A DNA stretch of 64,000 bases from Agromyces agglutinans (GCF_009647605.1 NZ_WJIF01000001.1:231655-295654), one strand, 5' to 3'; positions 1 to 9,118 are shown, numbered from the stretch's first letter. Numbers and translations are program-made. The notes: generated by a model not told the origin, from the sequence alone.

Positions 1-2
1 GC

Positions 3-959
3 CGCGACGATGCCGCATACCTCGACGGCATCGAGTGGCGCTTCATCCCCGACTCGGCGTCGCGCTACGCCGCGCTGCAGGCGGGCGAGGTCGACATCAT
101 CGACAACGCGCAGCCCGACACGCTCGCCCAGGCCGATGAGGGCGGCGCCCTCGTCGAGATCGACGCGCCGCGACCGGGCGCCTCGAACCGGCTCGAGCTG
201 AACGCCGGCCAGGCGCCGTTCGATGACGAGCGCGTGCGCGAGGCCTTCATCCGCGCGGTCGACGTGAACGACGGCATCGACAGCCTCTTCTTCGGCACGG
301 CCGAGCGCTCGTACTCCGCGCTCTCGAGCGTCGAGCCGCTGGCCTACGCCGACGAGTCGCTCTTCGGCACCGACCTCGACGCCGCGAACGCCCTCCTCGA
401 CGAGGCCGGGTGGACCGAGCGCGATGCCGACGGCATCCGCTCGAAGGACGGCGTACCGCTCGTGCTGCGCTTCCCGGTCTCCACGAACCAGTCGATCCCG
501 GCGGAGCAGTCGCTCTTCGAGCAGGTGCAGGCGACCGCGAAGGAAGCCGGCTTCGACGTGCGCATCGAACCCGTCGACCTCTCCAGCTGGTACGGGGCGC
601 TCTTCGCGAACGAGTACGAGCTGGTCAGCGCGCCGTACACGAAGATCGGCCCCGACGTGCTGCGCATCCTCTACCACTCCGACAGCATCACGCCGGCCCC
701 GAGCGGCTACTTCGCCAACCTCGCGCAGCTGAGCGACCCGCAGCTCGATGCGCTGCTCACCGAGGCCGCGTCCGAGTCGGAGCCCGCCGCGCGCGCCGCA
801 CTCTACGAGCAGGCGCAGCAGATCATCCTCGGCGGATTCCACGCGCTGCCCCTGTACGACCAGCAGAACCACTTCCTGCACTCGGCGGGGCTGCAGGGCG
901 TGCGCGCGATGCCGACCGTGTCGACGCCGTGGTTCGCCGACGCCTGGCTCGCCGGCTGA
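3..959 (+). CDS. ABC transporter substrate-binding protein, family 5 (partial, 5' end missing)
   Basis: This is the C-terminal 318 residues of an extracytoplasmic solute-binding protein of the oligopeptide/dipeptide/nickel family. It delivers a substrate, probably a peptide, to the permease pair encoded directly downstream. The reading frame is open from the window edge, so the signal peptide and N-terminal lobe are not visible. The remaining part shows the usual pattern of this family: an 'ALQAGEVDIID' segment near the start, an 'EAFIRAVDVN' helix, then 'ANALLDEAGW' and a C-terminal stretch rich in aromatic residues. The stop codon lies 4 bases before the first permease gene. The family and operon context are clear, but the actual substrate cannot be read from sequence. 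Confidence 0.88.
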   Translation, partial: RDDAAYLDGIEWRFIPDSASRYAALQAGEVDIIDNAQPDTLAQADEGGALVEIDAPRPGASNRLELNAGQAPFDDERVREAFIRAVDVNDGIDSLFFGTAERSYSALSSVEPLAYADESLFGTDLDAANALLDEAGWTERDADGIRSKDGVPLVLRFPVSTNQSIPAEQSLFEQVQATAKEAGFDVRIEPVDLSSWYGALFANEYELVSAPYTKIGPDVLRILYHSDSITPAPSGYFANLAQLSDPQLDALLTEAASESEPAARAALYEQAQQIILGGFHALPLYDQQNHFLHSAGLQGVRAMPTVSTPWFADAWLAG

Positions 960-963
960 TCGC

Positions 964-1920
964 ATGGCCCGCGCGTCGCGACCGCTCCGCACGTTCGCCC
1001 TCCGCCTCGGCGGTGCGGTGTTCGTGCTGTGGGCGGTCGCGACACTGACGTTCTTCGCCATCCACCTGGTGCCGGGCGACCCCGCGCAGGCCATCCTCGG
1101 CGGTCCGGGTTCGCAGGCCTCGCAGGAGGCTCTCGATCGCGTGCGCGCCGACTACGGCCTCGACCAGCCGCTGCTCGCGCAGTACGCCGCGATGCTGGGG
1201 CGCCTCGTGACGGGCGACCTGGGCACCTCGTACTCGCTGAAGACCCCCGTCGCCGCCGTGATCGGCGGGCAGCTGGTCGGGACGCTGACGCTCGCGCTGC
1301 TCGCCCTCGTCGTCGCGTGGGCCCTCGCGATCGGCCTGGCGCTCTGGTCGACCGCACCCGGGCGTACGGCCCGTGCGGTCTCGGGTGCGGTCGAACTGAC
1401 CGCGGCCGCGCTGCCGCACTTCTGGCTCGCCACCGTGCTGATCGCGGTGTTCTCGACGGGTCTCGGCTGGCTGCCGCCGGTGGCCAACGGCGCGGCATCC
1501 GGTCTGGTGCTGCCCGTGATCACGCTCGCCGTGCCGCTCGCGGGGTTCCTCGCGCAGCTCATGCGCGAACACCTGCTCGACGCGCTGGAACAGCCGTTCA
1601 CGGTGTCGGCGCTGGCCCGCGGCGAGACGGGCGCGGGCATCCGTCTGCGGCACGCCCTCCGGCACGCCGCGATCCCGGCAGTGCACCTGTCGGGGTGGGC
1701 GGTCGGCTACCTCATCTCGGGGGCCGTCGTCGTCGAGACGATCTTCGCCCGGCCGGGCCTCGGCCGCACGCTCCTGCGCGCGACCGAGCTGCGCGACGTG
1801 CCCGTCGTGATGGGCGTCGTGCTCGTCGTGGCCGTCGTCTACGTCGTGCTCACCGTCGTCACCGACGTCGTGGCCGGGGTGGCCGACCCGCGGTTGCGCC
1901 GGGGCGGGAGCACCGCATGA
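964..1920 (+). CDS. ABC transporter permease, DppB/OppB type
   Basis: A 318-residue inner-membrane permease, one half of the translocation channel of the importer. The N terminus has a membrane helix at about residues 10-30 followed by 'HLVPGDPAQAILGG', typical of DppB-like proteins. Further hydrophobic helices follow. The cytoplasmic EAA-type loop that docks on the ATPase is visible as 'ALARGETGAGIRLRHALRHA'. The ATG at 964 was chosen because it comes 4 bases after the upstream stop and gives the expected length; longer open frame upstream overlaps the binding-protein gene. Its stop overlaps the next start as ATGA, indicating translational coupling within the operon. Confidence 0.92.
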   Translation: MARASRPLRTFALRLGGAVFVLWAVATLTFFAIHLVPGDPAQAILGGPGSQASQEALDRVRADYGLDQPLLAQYAAMLGRLVTGDLGTSYSLKTPVAAVIGGQLVGTLTLALLALVVAWALAIGLALWSTAPGRTARAVSGAVELTAAALPHFWLATVLIAVFSTGLGWLPPVANGAASGLVLPVITLAVPLAGFLAQLMREHLLDALEQPFTVSALARGETGAGIRLRHALRHAAIPAVHLSGWAVGYLISGAVVVETIFARPGLGRTLLRATELRDVPVVMGVVLVVAVVYVVLTVVTDVVAGVADPRLRRGGSTA

Positions 1921-2801
1921 GCGACGTCGAACTGCGCAGCCGCGCCGCAGCCGTCGGCCCGGAGTGCGGCCGCGCGTCGGCCCTCGGCGCCGGCACCCGG
2001 CGGGTGCGGCCCGGCACGGTGCTCGCCCTGGCTTTCGCGGCGTTCCTGCTCGTGGCGACCGTCGCGCCCTCGTTGTTGCAGACCGCCGCGCCGAACGCCA
2101 TCGCGCCTCGCGACGCGTTCTCGCCGCCATCGCTCGCCCACTGGTTCGGCACCGACGAGTCCGGTCGCGACGTGTACAGCCGCGTCGTGCAGGGCACGGG
2201 CGCCTCCCTCGCGATCGGCGCCTCGGCGACCGCGATCGGGCTGGCCATCGGGCTCATCCTGGGTGCCGTCGCCGCCCTCGGCGGCAGCGTGCTCGACTTC
2301 GTCGTCGGTCGCGTCAACGAGGTCCTCTTCGCGTTCCCCGGCATCCTGCTCGCCCTGCTCGTGATCGTGCTCTGGGGCCCGGGTCCGGTCACCGCCACCA
2401 TCGCGGTCGGACTCTCGACGGCACCGGGCTACGCGCGCATCATCCGCGGCGAGCTGCTCTCGATCCGCGACTCGGGCTTCGTCGAGGCCGCGCGCGTGCT
2501 CGGCCACGGGCCGTTCCGCATCTTCGCGCGACATGTCCTGCCGAACGCACTGGTGCCGGTCGCGGCCCTCGCGACGCTCGGCATCGGGCAGGCCGTCGTG
2601 TGGGCCTCGTCGCTCAGCTACCTGGGCCTCGGCGCCCAGCCGCCCGCAGCCGAGTGGGGCGCCATGCTCGCCGCGGGCCGCACGTACATCACCACCGCAT
2701 GGTGGCTCACCGTGTTCCCCGGGCTCATGATCGTCCTGACGACCCTCGCGACGACGGTGCTCGGTCGCGCGATCACCGCGAGAGACGGGCGCCGCCGATG
2801 A
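1917..2801 (+). CDS. ABC transporter permease, DppC/OppC type
   Basis: A 294-residue inner-membrane permease, partner of the DppB-like protein. The family signature following the first membrane helix is clear: 'HWFGTDESGRDVYSRVVQG' at about residues 76-94. The EAA-type loop appears as 'EAARVLGHGPFRIFARHVLP', followed by 'SLSYLGLGAQPP', which is characteristic of DppC/NikC/OppC proteins. The N-terminal 35 residues are Ala/Arg-rich and cytoplasmic. The ATG overlaps the previous stop by four bases, and its own stop overlaps the ATPase start in the same way, so the permeases and ATPase should be made in fixed ratio. Confidence 0.92.
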   Translation: MSDVELRSRAAAVGPECGRASALGAGTRRVRPGTVLALAFAAFLLVATVAPSLLQTAAPNAIAPRDAFSPPSLAHWFGTDESGRDVYSRVVQGTGASLAIGASATAIGLAIGLILGAVAALGGSVLDFVVGRVNEVLFAFPGILLALLVIVLWGPGPVTATIAVGLSTAPGYARIIRGELLSIRDSGFVEAARVLGHGPFRIFARHVLPNALVPVAALATLGIGQAVVWASSLSYLGLGAQPPAAEWGAMLAAGRTYITTAWWLTVFPGLMIVLTTLATTVLGRAITARDGRRR

Positions 2802-4513
2802 CCGGCACGACGCAGGCTGCACCCGCGCCGACGGATGCCCCGGTCGCCGACGTGCTCGCGATCGAAGGGCTGCGGGTGACCTTCGGCGACGGCGGAGCGC
2901 CGGTCGAGGCGGTCCGCGGCATCGATCTGCGCGTCGGGCGCGGCGAGGTCGTCGCCCTCGTCGGCGAGTCGGGATCCGGCAAGTCGGTCACCGCCAGGGC
3001 CGCGCTCGGCCTCGCCGGCGCCGGTGCCCGTGTGCAGGCCGAACGGTTCGAACTCGACGGCTCCGACGTGCGCCGCGCGACACCCAGGCAGTGGCGACGC
3101 CTGCGGGGCGCGAAGGCCGGACTCGTGCTGCAGGACGCGCTCGTCTCGCTCGACCCGCTGCGCCCCATCGGCCGCGAGATCGGCGACGCGCTGCGCCTGC
3201 ACCTCGGCCTCCGACCGGCTGCTGCGCGAGCCCGCGTGCTCGGGCTGCTCGAACTGGTCGGCATGCCGCACCCGGCCCTCACGATCGACCGCCGCTCGGG
3301 TGAACTCTCCGGCGGGATGCGCCAGCGCGCGCTGATCGCCTCCGCCCTCGCGCTCGATCCGCCGCTCGTGATCGCCGACGAGCCGACGACGGCGCTCGAC
3401 GTCGGCGTGCAGGTGCGCGTGCTCGGCCTCCTCGCGGAGGCGGCCGCGCGCGGCGCCGGAGTCCTGCTCATCAGCCACGACCTGGCCGTCGTCTCACGAA
3501 TCGCCGATCGGGTCGTCGTGCTCGCCGACGGCGTCGTCGTCGAAGCAGGCCCGACGGGCGAGGTGCTGGCGAGCCCGAGGCATCCGCGCACGCGTGAGCT
3601 CATCGCCGCGGTGCCCACCGACGTCCCCCGCGGCGTGCCGCTGCTCGGTGCGCCGGCGACGGCGGGGCCGTCGCAGCCCGCGGCGGCGCCGGCCGTGCGG
3701 CCGCCGGCCCCGACGGGCGCTCCGCCGGTCGTCGAGGCGCGCGGCCTCGTGAAGGCGTTCACGGTCGGGGGCTCGACCACCGTCGCGGTCGACGACGTCG
3801 ATCTGCGGCTCGAGCGCGGCCGCACCCTCGGCCTCGTGGGCGAATCGGGCTCGGGCAAGACGACCGTCGCCCGGCTGCTGCTCGCGCTGACCCGGCCCGA
3901 CGCCGGCACGGTCCGGCTCGACGGCGACGCATGGAGCGAGCTCCCCGAACGCGCGCGCCGGCCTCAGCGCCGGCGGATCGGCGCGATCTGGCAGGACCCG
4001 TTCGGATCCTTCGATCCGCGCTGGGGCGTCGAGCGCCTGCTGCGCGATGCGATCGCGGCCGGTGGGGGCGCGCCGGGGTCCGCAGCGGTGGCCGACCTGC
4101 TCGACCAGGTGCACCTCTCCCCAGACCTCGCGGCGCGGCATCCACTCGACCTGTCGGGCGGCCAACGGCAACGCGTCGCCATCGCGCGCGCGCTCGCGGC
4201 CCGGCCCGACGTGCTCATCTGCGACGAGCCGGTCTCCGCGCTCGACGTCACCGTGCAGGCTCGGGTCCTCGACCTCCTCGACGAGCTCCAGCGCGAGCAC
4301 GGGCTCGCGCTCCTCGTGATCTCGCACGACCTCGGCGTCGTCCGGCACATGAGCGATGAACTGGCCGTCATGCGGCACGGGCGCATCCTCGAGCAGGGCC
4401 CCGCCGAACGCGTCTTCGACGCTCCGGAGCACGAGTACACCGCCGCGCTCATCAGGGATTCCCCGCGCCTCGCGGTGGGCCCCGATGCGCGCCGCGACCC
4501 GGCCGACCGGTAG
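2798..4513 (+). CDS. Dual-domain ABC transporter ATP-binding protein (DppDF-like fusion)
   Basis: A 571-residue protein carrying two complete nucleotide-binding domains, which in many bacteria are separate DppD and DppF polypeptides. Domain 1 has Walker A 'GESGSGKS' at about 56-63, signature 'LSGGMRQR' and Walker B 'VIADEPTTALD'. A linker rich in Pro and Ala (around residues 285-310) leads to domain 2, with Walker A 'GESGSGKTT', signature 'LSGGQRQRVAIARAL' and Walker B 'ICDEPVSALD'. It powers the importer formed with the two permeases upstream. It is the last gene of the operon; valS follows after 64 bases. Confidence 0.93.
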   Translation: MTGTTQAAPAPTDAPVADVLAIEGLRVTFGDGGAPVEAVRGIDLRVGRGEVVALVGESGSGKSVTARAALGLAGAGARVQAERFELDGSDVRRATPRQWRRLRGAKAGLVLQDALVSLDPLRPIGREIGDALRLHLGLRPAAARARVLGLLELVGMPHPALTIDRRSGELSGGMRQRALIASALALDPPLVIADEPTTALDVGVQVRVLGLLAEAAARGAGVLLISHDLAVVSRIADRVVVLADGVVVEAGPTGEVLASPRHPRTRELIAAVPTDVPRGVPLLGAPATAGPSQPAAAPAVRPPAPTGAPPVVEARGLVKAFTVGGSTTVAVDDVDLRLERGRTLGLVGESGSGKTTVARLLLALTRPDAGTVRLDGDAWSELPERARRPQRRRIGAIWQDPFGSFDPRWGVERLLRDAIAAGGGAPGSAAVADLLDQVHLSPDLAARHPLDLSGGQRQRVAIARALAARPDVLICDEPVSALDVTVQARVLDLLDELQREHGLALLVISHDLGVVRHMSDELAVMRHGRILEQGPAERVFDAPEHEYTAALIRDSPRLAVGPDARRDPADR

Positions 4514-4577
4514 GCTGGAGCGTCGCATACTCAGGCACCCCAACGACTCGGTGCCGTACATACCGAACCGGAGCATC

Positions 4578-7157
4578 ATGACCGACACCTCGCGCATCCC
4601 CGACAAGCCGGCTCTCGAGGGCCTCGAAGCGAAGTGGGGCGGCTCATGGGAGCAGTCCGGCACCTACCGGTTCGACCGCGAGCACGCAACCCGCGACAGC
4701 GTCTACTCGATCGATACTCCGCCGCCCACCGCCTCGGGCTCGCTGCACATCGGCCACGTCTTCAGCTTCACCCACACCGACGTCGTCGCCCGCTACCAGC
4801 GCATGCGCGGCCGCAGCGTCTTCTACCCCATGGGCTGGGACGACAACGGCCTGCCGACCGAGCGCCGCGTGCAGAACTACTACGGCGTTCGCTGCGACCC
4901 GTCGCTGCCGTACGACCCCGACTTCGCGCCCCCGTTCGAGGGCGGCGACGGCAAGAGCACGAAGGCCGCCGACCAGGTGCCGATCTCGCGCCGCAACTTC
5001 ATCGAGCTGTGCGAGCGACTCACCGTCGAAGACGAGCAGCAGTTCGAGGCGCTCTGGCGCACGCTCGGTCTCTCGGTCGACTGGACCCAGACCTACCGCA
5101 CCATCGCCGACGAGGCGCTGTTCACCTCGCAGCTCGCGTTCATCCGCAACGTCGAGCGCGGTGAGGCGTACCAGGCGCTCGCGCCGACGCTGTGGGATGT
5201 CACCTTCCGCACGGCCGTGGCACAGGCCGAGCTCGAGGATCGCGAGCAGGCCGGCCACTACCACCGGGTTTCCTTCCACCGCCCCGACGGCGGCATCGTC
5301 GAGATCGAGACCAGCCGCCCCGAGCTCATCCCCGCGTGCGTGGCCCTCGTGGCGCACCCCGATGACGAGCGGTACCAGCCGCTCTTCGGCACGACGGTCA
5401 CGAGCCCCGTCTTCGGCGTCGAGGTGCCGGTCGTCGCGCACCACCTCGCCCAGAAGGACAAAGGCACCGGCATCGCGATGATCTGCACCTTCGGCGACGT
5501 GACCGACGTGGTGTGGTGGCGCGAGCTCGACCTGCCCAATCGCGCGATCATCGGCTTCGACGGCCGAGTCATCGCCGAGGCGCCCGATGCGATCACCTCG
5601 GAGGCCGGCCTCGCCGCGTACGCGCAGCTCGCCGGCAAGACCACGTTCTCGGCGAAGCAGGCCGTCGTCGAGCTGCTGCGCGAGTCGGGCGACCTGCTCG
5701 CCGATCCGAAGGCGATCACCCACCCGGTCAAGTTCTTCGAGAAGGGCGACCGACCGCTCGAGATCGTCTCGACCCGGCAGTGGTACGTCGTCAACGGAGC
5801 GCGCGACGAGCAGCTGAAGGAACGCCTGCTCGAGCGCGGCCGGCAGATCTCGTGGCATCCCGACTTCATGCGCGTGCGCTACGAGAACTGGGTCGGCGGG
5901 CTCTCGGGCGACTGGCTCATCTCCCGCCAGCGCTTCTTCGGCGTGCCGATCCCCGTCTGGTACCCGCTCGACGCCGAGGGCAACCCCGTCTTCGACGAGC
6001 CGATCGTCGCGACGCGCGAGATGCTGCCGGTCGATCCGTCGTCGGCGCCCGCGCCCGGCTACGACGAGTCGCAGCGCGGCATCGCCGGCGGATTCATCGG
6101 CGAGCACGACGTCATGGACACCTGGGCGACGAGCTCGCTCACCCCGCAGCTCGCGGGCGGCTGGGAGCGCGATCCCGAGCTGTTCGACCTCGTCTTCCCC
6201 TATTCGCTGCGCCCGCAGGGCCAGGACATCATCCGCACGTGGCTGTTCTCCACGACGCTGCGCGCCGAGCTCGAGCACGGCGTCGCGCCGTGGTCGAACG
6301 CCGCGATCTCCGGCTTCATCGTCGACCCCGACCGCAAGAAGATGTCGAAGTCGAAGGGCAACGTCGTCACGCCCGCGGGCCTGCTCGAACAGCACGGCTC
6401 CGACGCGGTCCGCTACTGGGCGGCGTCCAGCCGCCTCGGCACGGATGCCGCGTTCGACCCGCAGAATCCGACGCAGGTCAAGATCGGCCGTCGCCTCGCG
6501 ATCAAGGTGCTCAACGCCGCGAAGTTCATCCTGACGTTCGAGGGCGCCGCCGACGCGGAGGTCACTGCGCCGGTCGACCGCAGCATGCTGGCCGGTCTCG
6601 CGACCGTCGTGCAGCAGGCGACCCGCGCGCTCGACGCCTACGACCACGCGCGGGCCCTCGAGGTCGCCGAGACGTTCTTCTGGACGTTCTGCGACGACTA
6701 CCTCGAGCTCGTCAAGGAGCGCGCCTACGGCGACCCGAGCCCCGAGCAGGCTTCGGCCGTCGCGGCACTGAAGACCGCCCTCAGCACGCTGCTGCGCCTG
6801 TTCGCGCCGGTCATCCCGTTCGCAGCCGAAGAGGCGTGGAGCTGGTCGAACGAGGGCTCGGTGCACGTGGCCGTCTGGCCGACCGTCGACGAACTGGCCG
6901 GCCGCGGCGAGGCCGGTGTCGAGCTGCTCGAGCTCGCGAGCCTCGCGCTCACCGGCATCCGGCGCGCGAAGACCGATGCGAAGGCCTCGCAGAAGACGCC
7001 GGTCGCCCGTGCGGTGATCGCCGGTCCGGCCGACGCCATCCGCCTGCTCGAGTCCGCTGCGGGCGACCTGCGCGCCGTGGGCCGCATCGCCGAGCTGTCG
7101 TTCGTCGAGGGCGAGGAACTCGCGGTCGTCGAAGTCGTGCTCGAGCAGGGTGAATAG
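4578..7157 (+). CDS. valS: Valine--tRNA ligase
   Basis: An 859-residue class I aminoacyl-tRNA synthetase that charges tRNA-Val. The HIGH-type motif 'GSLHIGH' lies at 54-60 and the KMSKS loop 'KKMSKSKGN' at about 588-596. The CP1 editing domain is present ('TSRPELIPACVALVAHPDD'). The ATG at 4578 starts MTDTSRIPDK; the open frame upstream of it runs through the ABC gene in another frame. The C terminus ends soon after the anticodon-binding helices and shows no Lys/Glu-rich coiled-coil arm of the kind found at the end of E. coli-like ValRS. This fits the shorter, archaeal-like ValRS form found in some Actinobacteria. A 6-bp inverted repeat (4534-4555) lies upstream but I do not see a T-box. Confidence 0.97.
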   Translation: MTDTSRIPDKPALEGLEAKWGGSWEQSGTYRFDREHATRDSVYSIDTPPPTASGSLHIGHVFSFTHTDVVARYQRMRGRSVFYPMGWDDNGLPTERRVQNYYGVRCDPSLPYDPDFAPPFEGGDGKSTKAADQVPISRRNFIELCERLTVEDEQQFEALWRTLGLSVDWTQTYRTIADEALFTSQLAFIRNVERGEAYQALAPTLWDVTFRTAVAQAELEDREQAGHYHRVSFHRPDGGIVEIETSRPELIPACVALVAHPDDERYQPLFGTTVTSPVFGVEVPVVAHHLAQKDKGTGIAMICTFGDVTDVVWWRELDLPNRAIIGFDGRVIAEAPDAITSEAGLAAYAQLAGKTTFSAKQAVVELLRESGDLLADPKAITHPVKFFEKGDRPLEIVSTRQWYVVNGARDEQLKERLLERGRQISWHPDFMRVRYENWVGGLSGDWLISRQRFFGVPIPVWYPLDAEGNPVFDEPIVATREMLPVDPSSAPAPGYDESQRGIAGGFIGEHDVMDTWATSSLTPQLAGGWERDPELFDLVFPYSLRPQGQDIIRTWLFSTTLRAELEHGVAPWSNAAISGFIVDPDRKKMSKSKGNVVTPAGLLEQHGSDAVRYWAASSRLGTDAAFDPQNPTQVKIGRRLAIKVLNAAKFILTFEGAADAEVTAPVDRSMLAGLATVVQQATRALDAYDHARALEVAETFFWTFCDDYLELVKERAYGDPSPEQASAVAALKTALSTLLRLFAPVIPFAAEEAWSWSNEGSVHVAVWPTVDELAGRGEAGVELLELASLALTGIRRAKTDAKASQKTPVARAVIAGPADAIRLLESAAGDLRAVGRIAELSFVEGEELAVVEVVLEQGE

Positions 7158-7167
7158 AGGGGGAAGC

Positions 7168-7617
7168 ATGACCACGCAGACCGAGATCCGGCCCGCCGGC
7201 GAAGACGACTTCTTCGGCTGGCTGCCGCTGTTCGAGGGGTACTGCCGGTTCTACGAGCGCGAGCTCGACGACGCGAAGGCGCTCATCGTCTGGAACTGGC
7301 TGCGCGACCCGGCGAACCCGCTCGAGGCCGCGCTCGCCGTCGACGATGAGGGGACGCCGATCGGCCTGGCCCACTTCCGGGCCGTGCCCGACACGCTCAC
7401 CGGCACCACCGGATGCTTCATCGACGACCTGTTCGTCGCCGACGACCATCGACGCGACGGCATCGGCCGAGCCCTGATCGAGCACGTGCACGCCCGGGCG
7501 GCCGAGCTCGGCGGCGGCGTGAGCTGGATCACCGCGGCCGCCAACACCGAGGCGCAGGCGCTGTACGACTCGCTGGCTCGCCGCACGGACTGGGTGCTCT
7601 ACGAGATGGACGCCTGA
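7168..7617 (+). CDS. GNAT family N-acetyltransferase
   Basis: A 149-residue single-domain GNAT protein, which transfers an acetyl group from acetyl-CoA to an unknown amine. The acetyl-CoA-binding motif A is visible as 'DDLFVADDHRRDGIGRALIE' at about residues 86-105, followed by the 'AANTEAQALYDSLA' helix typical of motif B. The ATG at 7168 is preceded by a good ribosome-binding site (GAGGGGGA, 7157-7164), which decides against the slightly longer frame from 7150. The gene follows valS after 10 bases and its stop overlaps the next start by one base (TGATG), so the three genes probably form one transcript. The substrate is unknown. Confidence 0.88.
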   Translation: MTTQTEIRPAGEDDFFGWLPLFEGYCRFYERELDDAKALIVWNWLRDPANPLEAALAVDDEGTPIGLAHFRAVPDTLTGTTGCFIDDLFVADDHRRDGIGRALIEHVHARAAELGGGVSWITAAANTEAQALYDSLARRTDWVLYEMDA

Positions 7618-7838
7618 TGCAGCTCGGCACCCGCTGGCCCTTCGGCGTCGAGCCGCCCGCGTCGGTCCCGGCCGAGATCCGCGGCCGCATCGCGGCCGTC
7701 GAGGCCGAGCACGCCGACGGCGGCGGCCGGCACTGGACGCTGACCTGGCTCGAGGGCCGGCCGATCGCCGAGCTCGACGACGGCACCGTGGTGCGCGACG
7801 TCATCGCCGACGTGCACGACTCCGACGAGGACTGGTGA
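7617..7838 (+). CDS. Small conserved-looking hypothetical protein, 73 aa
   Basis: A 73-residue acidic protein of unknown function. I do not recognise a family. The first ATG overlaps the acetyltransferase stop codon (TGATG), and codon use matches the neighbours (GC-rich third positions), so it is likely real. The sequence has a 'RHWTLTWLEGRPIAELDDGT' stretch and a very acidic C terminus ending in 'VHDSDEDW'. No signal peptide, membrane segment or Cys motif is present. Coupling to the GNAT gene suggests a linked role, but that is inference only. Confidence 0.62.
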   Translation: MQLGTRWPFGVEPPASVPAEIRGRIAAVEAEHADGGGRHWTLTWLEGRPIAELDDGTVVRDVIADVHDSDEDW

Positions 7839-7918
7839 CGGTCCCCCGTCGCTGACCGGGGCGCCTCCGCCATGGGGCGGCGCCGCACCGCCGCAGGCAG
7901 TCGGCCCCGGTGAGCAGC

Positions 7919-7938
7919 CGCGCGCCGTCAGGCGCGCG
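7919..7938. terminator. Hairpin between convergent genes
   Basis: An 8-bp GC stem (CCGCGCGC-type arms) with a GTCA loop sits where the plus-strand valS group and the minus-strand methyltransferase converge. The methyltransferase stop codon lies in the loop. A second, larger GC-rich inverted repeat lies at about 7855-7911. There is no U tract, as is usual in GC-rich Actinobacteria. Confidence 0.4.
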
Positions 7939-8761
7939 CGACGATCTCGCCGTGCGGCATGAGGAACCAACCGTCGGGGTCGGCGACCCACGCGCGCCAG
8001 GCCGAGGCGATCTCCTCGAGTTCTCCGGGCGTCGCGTGCGCCGACTCGACGGCGTGCGTGGCGAACTGCGACCGCGTGGCGCGTTCGGCCCACGCCGTGC
8101 CCCACCACTCGCGCTCCGCGGGGCTCGCGAACAGCCAGAGCGAGGCACTCGCGTGGACGTCGTCGAATCCGGCCGTGCGCACCCAGTTCGTAAGGTGCCG
8201 GCCCGCGTTCGGCTCGCCGCCGTTCCATCGGTGCACGTCGTCGTAGAGTTCGAGCCATCGGGCGAGTCCACTCGCCGAGGGGTTCCAGATGACACCGCCG
8301 TAGTCGACCTCGCGGACGGCCAGCAGGCCGCCCGGCCTCAGCACGCGCCGCCACTCGCGCAGGGCCTCGATCGGCCTCGCGAGGTGCTGGAGCACCTGGT
8401 GGGCATGCACGACGTCGAAGCTGCCGTCGGGGTGGTCGAGGGCGTACGCGTCGCCGACGGCGAACCCGACCCCCTCGACGCCGCTCGTCGCGGCGAGCTC
8501 GCGGGCCTGCTCGACGATCGCCGCCGAGGCGTCGACGCCGAGCACCGACCCGCCCGGAGCCACGTGGCGGGCCAGGTCGACGGTGATCGATCCCGGGCCC
8601 GACCCGACGTCGAGCACGCGCAGTCCCGGCCGCAGGTGCGGGACGAGGTACGCCGCCGAGTTGGCCACGTCGCGGCTCGCATGCGTGCGCACCACGCTCT
8701 CGTGGTGGCCGTGGGTGTACGCGTCGCGGTCCGCCGGATCGGGCGCCTTCGGAGGAGTCAT
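7928..8761 (-). CDS. Class I SAM-dependent methyltransferase
   Basis: A 277-residue methyltransferase of the UbiE/Methyltransf_11 type. SAM-binding motif I is 'VLDVGSGPGSITVDLA' at about 49-64, followed by the acidic residue after strand 2 ('VLGVDASAAIVEQARE') and 'GSFDVVHAHQVLQHLARP' as the motif IV region. The acceptor substrate cannot be predicted. It starts 7 bases after the stop of the SufT-like gene, so it is the promoter-distal gene of the SUF operon. Whether it acts in Fe-S metabolism or is simply co-transcribed is unknown. Confidence 0.88.
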   Translation of the reverse strand: MTPPKAPDPADRDAYTHGHHESVVRTHASRDVANSAAYLVPHLRPGLRVLDVGSGPGSITVDLARHVAPGGSVLGVDASAAIVEQARELAATSGVEGVGFAVGDAYALDHPDGSFDVVHAHQVLQHLARPIEALREWRRVLRPGGLLAVREVDYGGVIWNPSASGLARWLELYDDVHRWNGGEPNAGRHLTNWVRTAGFDDVHASASLWLFASPAEREWWGTAWAERATRSQFATHAVESAHATPGELEEIASAWRAWVADPDGWFLMPHGEIVARA

Positions 8762-8768
8762 CCGCCGA

Positions 8769-9098
8769 TCAGATCGCGAAGCCGAGCGCGCGCATCATGT
8801 CGCGGCCGTCGTCGGTGATGCGCTCGGGGCCCCACGGCGGCATCCACACCCAGTTGATGCGGAACTGGTCGACGACGCCGTCGAGTGCCTCGGCGGTCTG
8901 CTCTTCGAGCACGTCGGTGAGGGGGCATCCCGCACTGGTCAGCGTCATGTGGATGACGAGCGCGTCGTGCTCGTCGTCCCACCCGAGGTCGTAGATCAGG
9001 CCGAGGTCGACGACGTTGACCCCGAGCTCGGGGTCGACCACGTCCTTCAGGGCCTCGGTGACCTCGTCGAACTTCTCCGGGGCGAGTGAGGTGACCAT
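8769..9098 (-). CDS. Metal-sulfur cluster assembly factor, DUF59/SufT-like
   Basis: A 109-residue MIP18/PaaD-family (DUF59) protein that helps deliver or mature Fe-S clusters. The family motif 'DPELGVNVVDLGLIY' is at 22-36, and the conserved cysteine lies in 'TSAGCPL' (Cys58). Length and motifs match SufT proteins encoded at the end of actinobacterial suf operons. It starts 20 bases after sufC and is followed by a methyltransferase gene after 7 bases. I leave the symbol empty because several DUF59 paralogues exist, but SufT is the best match from context. Confidence 0.9.
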   Translation of the reverse strand: MVTSLAPEKFDEVTEALKDVVDPELGVNVVDLGLIYDLGWDDEHDALVIHMTLTSAGCPLTDVLEEQTAEALDGVVDQFRINWVWMPPWGPERITDDGRDMMRALGFAI

Positions 9099-9118
9099 GT
9101 CTCGAGTCTACGCGCCGC

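Noticed and set aside
4514-4577. Possible T-box or riboswitch before valS
   Set aside because: The spacer is only 64 bases and has a 6-bp stem; no T-box sequence or antiterminator could be identified.
4644-7175. Minus-strand frame of over 800 codons opposite valS
   Set aside because: Antisense to valS, whose HIGH and KMSKS motifs are intact; the translation looks random.
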